DNA from: Liolophura sinensis
Taxonomy: Eukaryota; Mollusca; Polyplacophora; Chitonida; Chitonidae
Assembly (NCBI RefSeq): GCF_032854445.1
Contig: NC_088300.1
Coordinates: forward strand, 76,439,966-76,503,965
DNA: 64,000 nucleotides
Direction of reading: 5' to 3'
The notes beneath the pieces were generated by a model. That model saw only the letters and a program-made list of their open reading frames with translations. It searched no databases and was not told the origin of the DNA. Made by a program: the position numbers and the translations under genes. This document shows, one piece after another, positions 60,046-64,000 of the stretch. Numbering within the stretch: the stretch's first letter is position 1; each line of letters begins with the position of its first letter.

Positions 60046-62751
60046 TGGAAAGGTCCGTCAGTAAGTTGCTATAGGTCGATGTATAATCCAGGTCATTCTG
60101 ATTTAGCTGACTCCCCATTGTATAAGTCAAAAATTCTTGAGAATAGTGGAAATGGAAATAACAGTCTTGTAAGCGTCACAAGATGGATCACCGAAAACAT
60201 TTCTGAAAGTACTTTTACTCATGACTTTTCCAAATGGAATTAAATGCATTCTAATATTTGAATTCTAAGGTAGGCTTCATGGTGACAAATCACTTTGACA
60301 TCTCACGGCATTTGACTACACTGGTCACTTGTATAATAATTTTTTGAAAGCTGTATTTAGAGTAAAAAAAGATTCCCCTGGCGTCAGAGTTCCTAAACAC
60401 AAACTCTATGATTATAAAAAGTATGTGCACTTAACTCTCTTTCAAACAATCTAAACAGATAAATGAAAGCATTATTGCGTATAGTTTCATTTGCTCGTTT
60501 GATGAACCTTTTTTCCTTTTTTGACTTTTTAAAAGGCAAAAGTCAGTTAAATTAATTAAATTTTTGTCATCTAAGTCCTGGACCAGCCTGTTTACCATAA
60601 CATCTGTCTGAAGAACAGAAGCAGTTGTCTCTCTTTAGTATGAAGAAATTTGTTTGACATGTCACTGTGTAATTTATTGTAGTATTTACGTGATACTTAC
60701 ATAACACTAAGTTTTATGATGACTTCAAAAACCGTCGTCGTCTACAAATTTTGACTACGTTATTCATTGCCTTGTTGTTTACATGCATGGCGAACGCGTT
60801 CTCATTGTGTTGAGGGTAAACAGGCTGCAGTTAGAGCCATGCACACTTTATTGTTTCAAACTTCAGCGCAGCCGTGACCGTACCAGCACGTCATAGTTAT
60901 CTCCCTTTTTTCATACTTCTGGTTGCAGAGTAGCCCGTTCTTACTCAATGTTTTACCCTTTTTTTGAGTAAATAACTAACCTTGCTTTGGAGCCATTCGC
61001 ATAATGATTCACGCAGTATAGCAGCTGATAGAACTTATAAGCAGCGTGAGTCTTGTTCAGATGGACATTTAAAAAGTTTCCGCAATATAGCAGCTGACAG
61101 GAATCTTATGAGCTACATCAGGTGAACATCGTATAAAAATTGGCATGTTTCGAGATATGACGTTAGGTCAACAGAGTAACGTCCCTTTGTGATATGACGT
61201 CGTCGCTTTACGGCATGGCAGGGCCAATCTGGTTATTTTAACATGGAGTGGTACAATGTATATAGAATACAGAGAACTAATTCAAAAGGATTAGACTGAT
61301 CTTCCAAATTGTGTTCTTGGGTGGGTTTGTGTTCTCATCATTGCACCAAAAATGATGTTCTGTCAGTACTTTGATCTAAACACCATCACTGCCATGTTAA
61401 AAGATAGGCAAGTAGCCCTACTGTGCCGTAAAATGGCAACGTCATTTTTCATCTGGACGTCAATGTGTTGTTGTAATGGCGAAGCTCGAAATCTGCGTAT
61501 TTGGCCTTCTTATCTCTTCGGATGAGCATTTATGATACATAACGGCGGGAAATCTGCGACACTCCGTATCTCTGTTAAAGGTGAATGGATAAGCCTCAGG
61601 TCACCCAGGTGAGCTGTTTATAGATAACTCTGTATCAGCGAACTGTCACTAATCGCTTGTAAGACTTGTAAGTAAAGACAACCGATACTGACAAATGGGA
61701 CAGCATTTCATTTTATTTTCTACATAAATTAACAATTCAACAATGCAACACTTACGTATAAAACATTCATTATTATTTATCACGGAGGTATTATATCAAC
61801 ATATAAAACCTACATTTTAATATTTCTTCTTCACACACAACTTATTAATTTCCGTGTTAAATATTCATTTTACATATCTTAAAAAAGACCATGGGTCTTA
61901 CTTGAATGTCATCTATATGGCATGTCCAGTTACTAACATTCGGCGTAGCTGTTTAGGACAAACCCACAGCTTTGACGCACTCCAACGTCATCATTCCACA
62001 CTCTCGCTTATTCGTCCGCATTAGACTGCATTGTGATGGTATTCGTACAGGTATCAGGTGCTGACACGAGAAAGTGAAAATGAGAGAGACATTTGAAGCG
62101 GAGGTTCCGAACATCCCATACTTGATGATAACGTTTGACCTTTATATGTAAAGGTGGATTTCGATTATTTCATATGTTTGACAGTGAAAATCTGCCGTAT
62201 ACAAATATTCATACATACATCTCCCAATAAAATTACCGTTAATTAAAATAACTTATGAAAGACAAAATCTGTGTATGATATCAGCATATAAAGTAGCAGC
62301 CGTCTTGAAAAGAACGTGCGCGATGCTTGCGTGGTTAACAAATGAGGGTGCAAACTCTCCGCACGTTGGTGATCACCAAGTTGAGCTCTCTGTTTACTCT
62401 CCACAACACCCCTAGAGGAAATTTCTCCCCCAATGCCTGATTCGGAAAGCATGTCAAGTTATTTACGGGCTGCACTTCGGATTCGTCGATACCTTTTAGC
62501 TACAACAAAATACGCTGAATTAGGAATGCTGCACGAAGAGACATAAATATGCGTATGTATTCCATTAGTGAGTCATTCTGGTTTTTCCATTTGCAAAGTC
62601 ATGACCTCCAAAAAGAAACCAGGACATATATACTCACATTTAAACCTAAATACATATCCCATCTCAGTGAGTTAGTAATGAAGCGTATTAGTTAAGGTCT
62701 AGCTAATGAAACTGTGACAAAAGGCTTTTCCCTGTCGCAGAATATAGGAAC
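60046..62751. repeat. Segmental duplication unit 2, part without recognised genes
   Basis: This is the counterpart of 52,900-55,594 with few changes. A segment near 60,350-60,425 differs from unit 1, and small indels occur at about 61,430-61,500 and 61,790. No gene was recognised. Confidence 0.9.
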
Positions 62752-63737
62752 TTACAATGATGAGGTTATCCTGTCATTCCGTGTGGGTTGGGAGAGGGTG
62801 CAGTCGATCATGATTGCACTTTGCATATTAAACATACCATTTCTGCATGAATCTAGGGCTTCTGTGTATAGCTCTGACTGTTGTCTACAAATCCTTGTCA
62901 AACAGTGTTTAATAAAAAAAAGAAAGAAAAAAAAAATAAACCACTAGATGTGTACTTACCAAAATATTGATAGCACTTTGCAGATTTCTTTTGGCCGAGG
63001 CTACCAAACACCTGAAGTGGTCGTTAGACAGAGGCTGGACGACTGTGCACCTTGACGTGTTTCCTGCAAGAAGTTGGTACTGTAACACCACCGTCTGCAG
63101 TACTTTCTCCAGGTCCCTCAGCACCGTAACCGCGTTCGCCACTCTACTCTACAGCGTACGAGAAGATATCGTCAGTCAGTTTTCTGTTTCAGTTTATTTC
63201 AGTCATGCTCTTGTGTTTTACCTTTCATTAAAGACCACAAATGTTCAGTAATCAGTGAACAACAAGGATTTATTTATTTTTTTATTTGATAGGTGATTTT
63301 CGGCGTACTCAAGAATATTTCACTTATGCGACGGCGGTCAGCATTATGGTGGGTGGAAACCGGGCAGAGCCCGTGGGAAACCCACGACCATCCGCAGGTA
63401 GCTGGCAGACCTTCCCCTGTACGGCCGGAGAGGAAGCCAGCATGAGCTGGACTTGAACTCACAGCGACTGCATTGGTGAGAGACTCCTGGGTCAGTAAGC
63501 TGCGCGAGCGGTGAACAAGAAGGAGGAAACCCATCAGTGAAATACATAGTCGAAGCTCTAGGACTGTGACATATCCATGCTTAAGACAGCATCAGCACTT
63601 ACCTGTTTGTCGACATCAGCAGTCACAGTACGTGTTATATCGCCGTTACAAGGCAGAGAGTCTCTTCCCCGAAATTCAGCCCAGGCCATACACGTCAACC
63701 CTCGAGGTATATGTTGCCCAGGCCGCAGTCTAGAGCA
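62752..63737 (-). CDS. HEL2: copy 2 of the secreted helical-domain gene (exons 3-5 only)
   Basis: The exons 63737-63603, 62960-63148 and 62752-62877 match HEL1 exons 3, 4 and 5 in length and phase. Exons 1 and 2 lie beyond the window edge, which stops within the exon 2/3 intron. All seven C-terminal cysteines are kept. Relative to HEL1 there are seven base changes in these 450 bp, six of them changing a residue: Trp to Arg in exon 3; Ser to Arg, Gly to Ala and Asn to Ser in exon 4; Gly to Glu and Ser to Phe in exon 5. No lesion is seen, so it may be active. Confidence 0.72.
63268..63516 (-). repeat. SINE in HEL2 intron 3
   Basis: This is the same insertion as at 56,109 in HEL1, so it predates the duplication. 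It is longer here because it keeps the cggccggagaggaagccagc and atgagctggacttgaactca block. Confidence 0.9.
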
Positions 63738-64000
63738 CTACAAATAAAACATGAGTAATTACATATAAGAACGCGTACAGCACAGTCTTATTCTATGACC
63801 TGATTCCTGATAAATCACAAAAGTCTTCTTCAAAAATCCTGTTTCCATTTTTCTATTTATCCATGTTTCTAAAGATGGGAAAATATATGATTTTTAGTAT
63901 GTATTTAAAAGTAAAATTTCCTGCCTCTGCAGTGTAGTAGTGTCTAAACCAGCTATCTGGACGATGACGGCACAACATCAGGGTAGCGGGTCTTCACTAC

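Overview
This is nuclear DNA of an animal, most likely a marine lophotrochozoan invertebrate such as a mollusc or brachiopod. I infer this from GT-AG spliced genes with short exons, TATA promoters, many copies of one tRNA-derived SINE, DIRS and Polinton/Maverick elements, and very abundant minisatellites. The species cannot be named from the sequence alone.

Left half (1-39,200). Two tandem copies of one gene pair are present. Each pair is an aldo-keto reductase (AKR) on the + strand that converges on a small secreted protein of unknown family on the - strand. Pair 1 is AKR1 (119-8674, 5' exons outside the window) with SEC1 (9157-11206, complete, 182 residues, 3 exons). Pair 2 is AKR2 (25170-35025, complete, 10 exons, 318 residues, catalytic Asp/Tyr/Lys/His all present) with SEC2 (36734-39128, complete). 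The 14 kb between the pairs is almost entirely repeats and mobile DNA. It holds tandem arrays (11.5-15.8 kb), a decayed DIRS tyrosine-recombinase retrotransposon (15.9-18.3 kb) and a 6.6-kb Polinton/adintovirus-like element with terminal inverted repeats (18,370-24,948). That element carries recognisable but broken protein-primed DNA polymerase B on the + strand. Converging on it from the - strand are protease, major capsid, pX/pVI-like, penton-like and packaging ATPase remnants. Its right end lies about 220 bp upstream of the AKR2 start codon.

Middle (39,200-51,600). No gene could be supported here. The region holds arrays of 60, 38, 43 and 57 bp units, SINEs and unassigned unique sequence. 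The 60-bp unit also fills 4 kb of an AKR1 intron, and a single diverged copy sits in the matching AKR2 intron.

Right part (51,600-64,000). A tandem segmental duplication of about 7.15 kb carries a five-exon - strand gene for a secreted protein. That protein has a signal peptide, a long Ser/Thr-rich region and a C-terminal cysteine-bearing domain that looks alpha-helical. Copy 1 is complete (55595-57821, 343 residues). Copy 2 has only exons 3-5 in the window (62752-63737). The introns within the C-terminal domain are all phase 0 and the promoter has a TATA box. I do not recognise the family; a helical cytokine-like factor is one speculative reading.

The strongest leads are the compact Polinton-like element with E2F- and CRE-like sites in its left end, the two unrecognised secreted families, and the array biology: a minisatellite traceable to its ancestral monomer, an array grown from a splice-acceptor region, and a large palindromic array.
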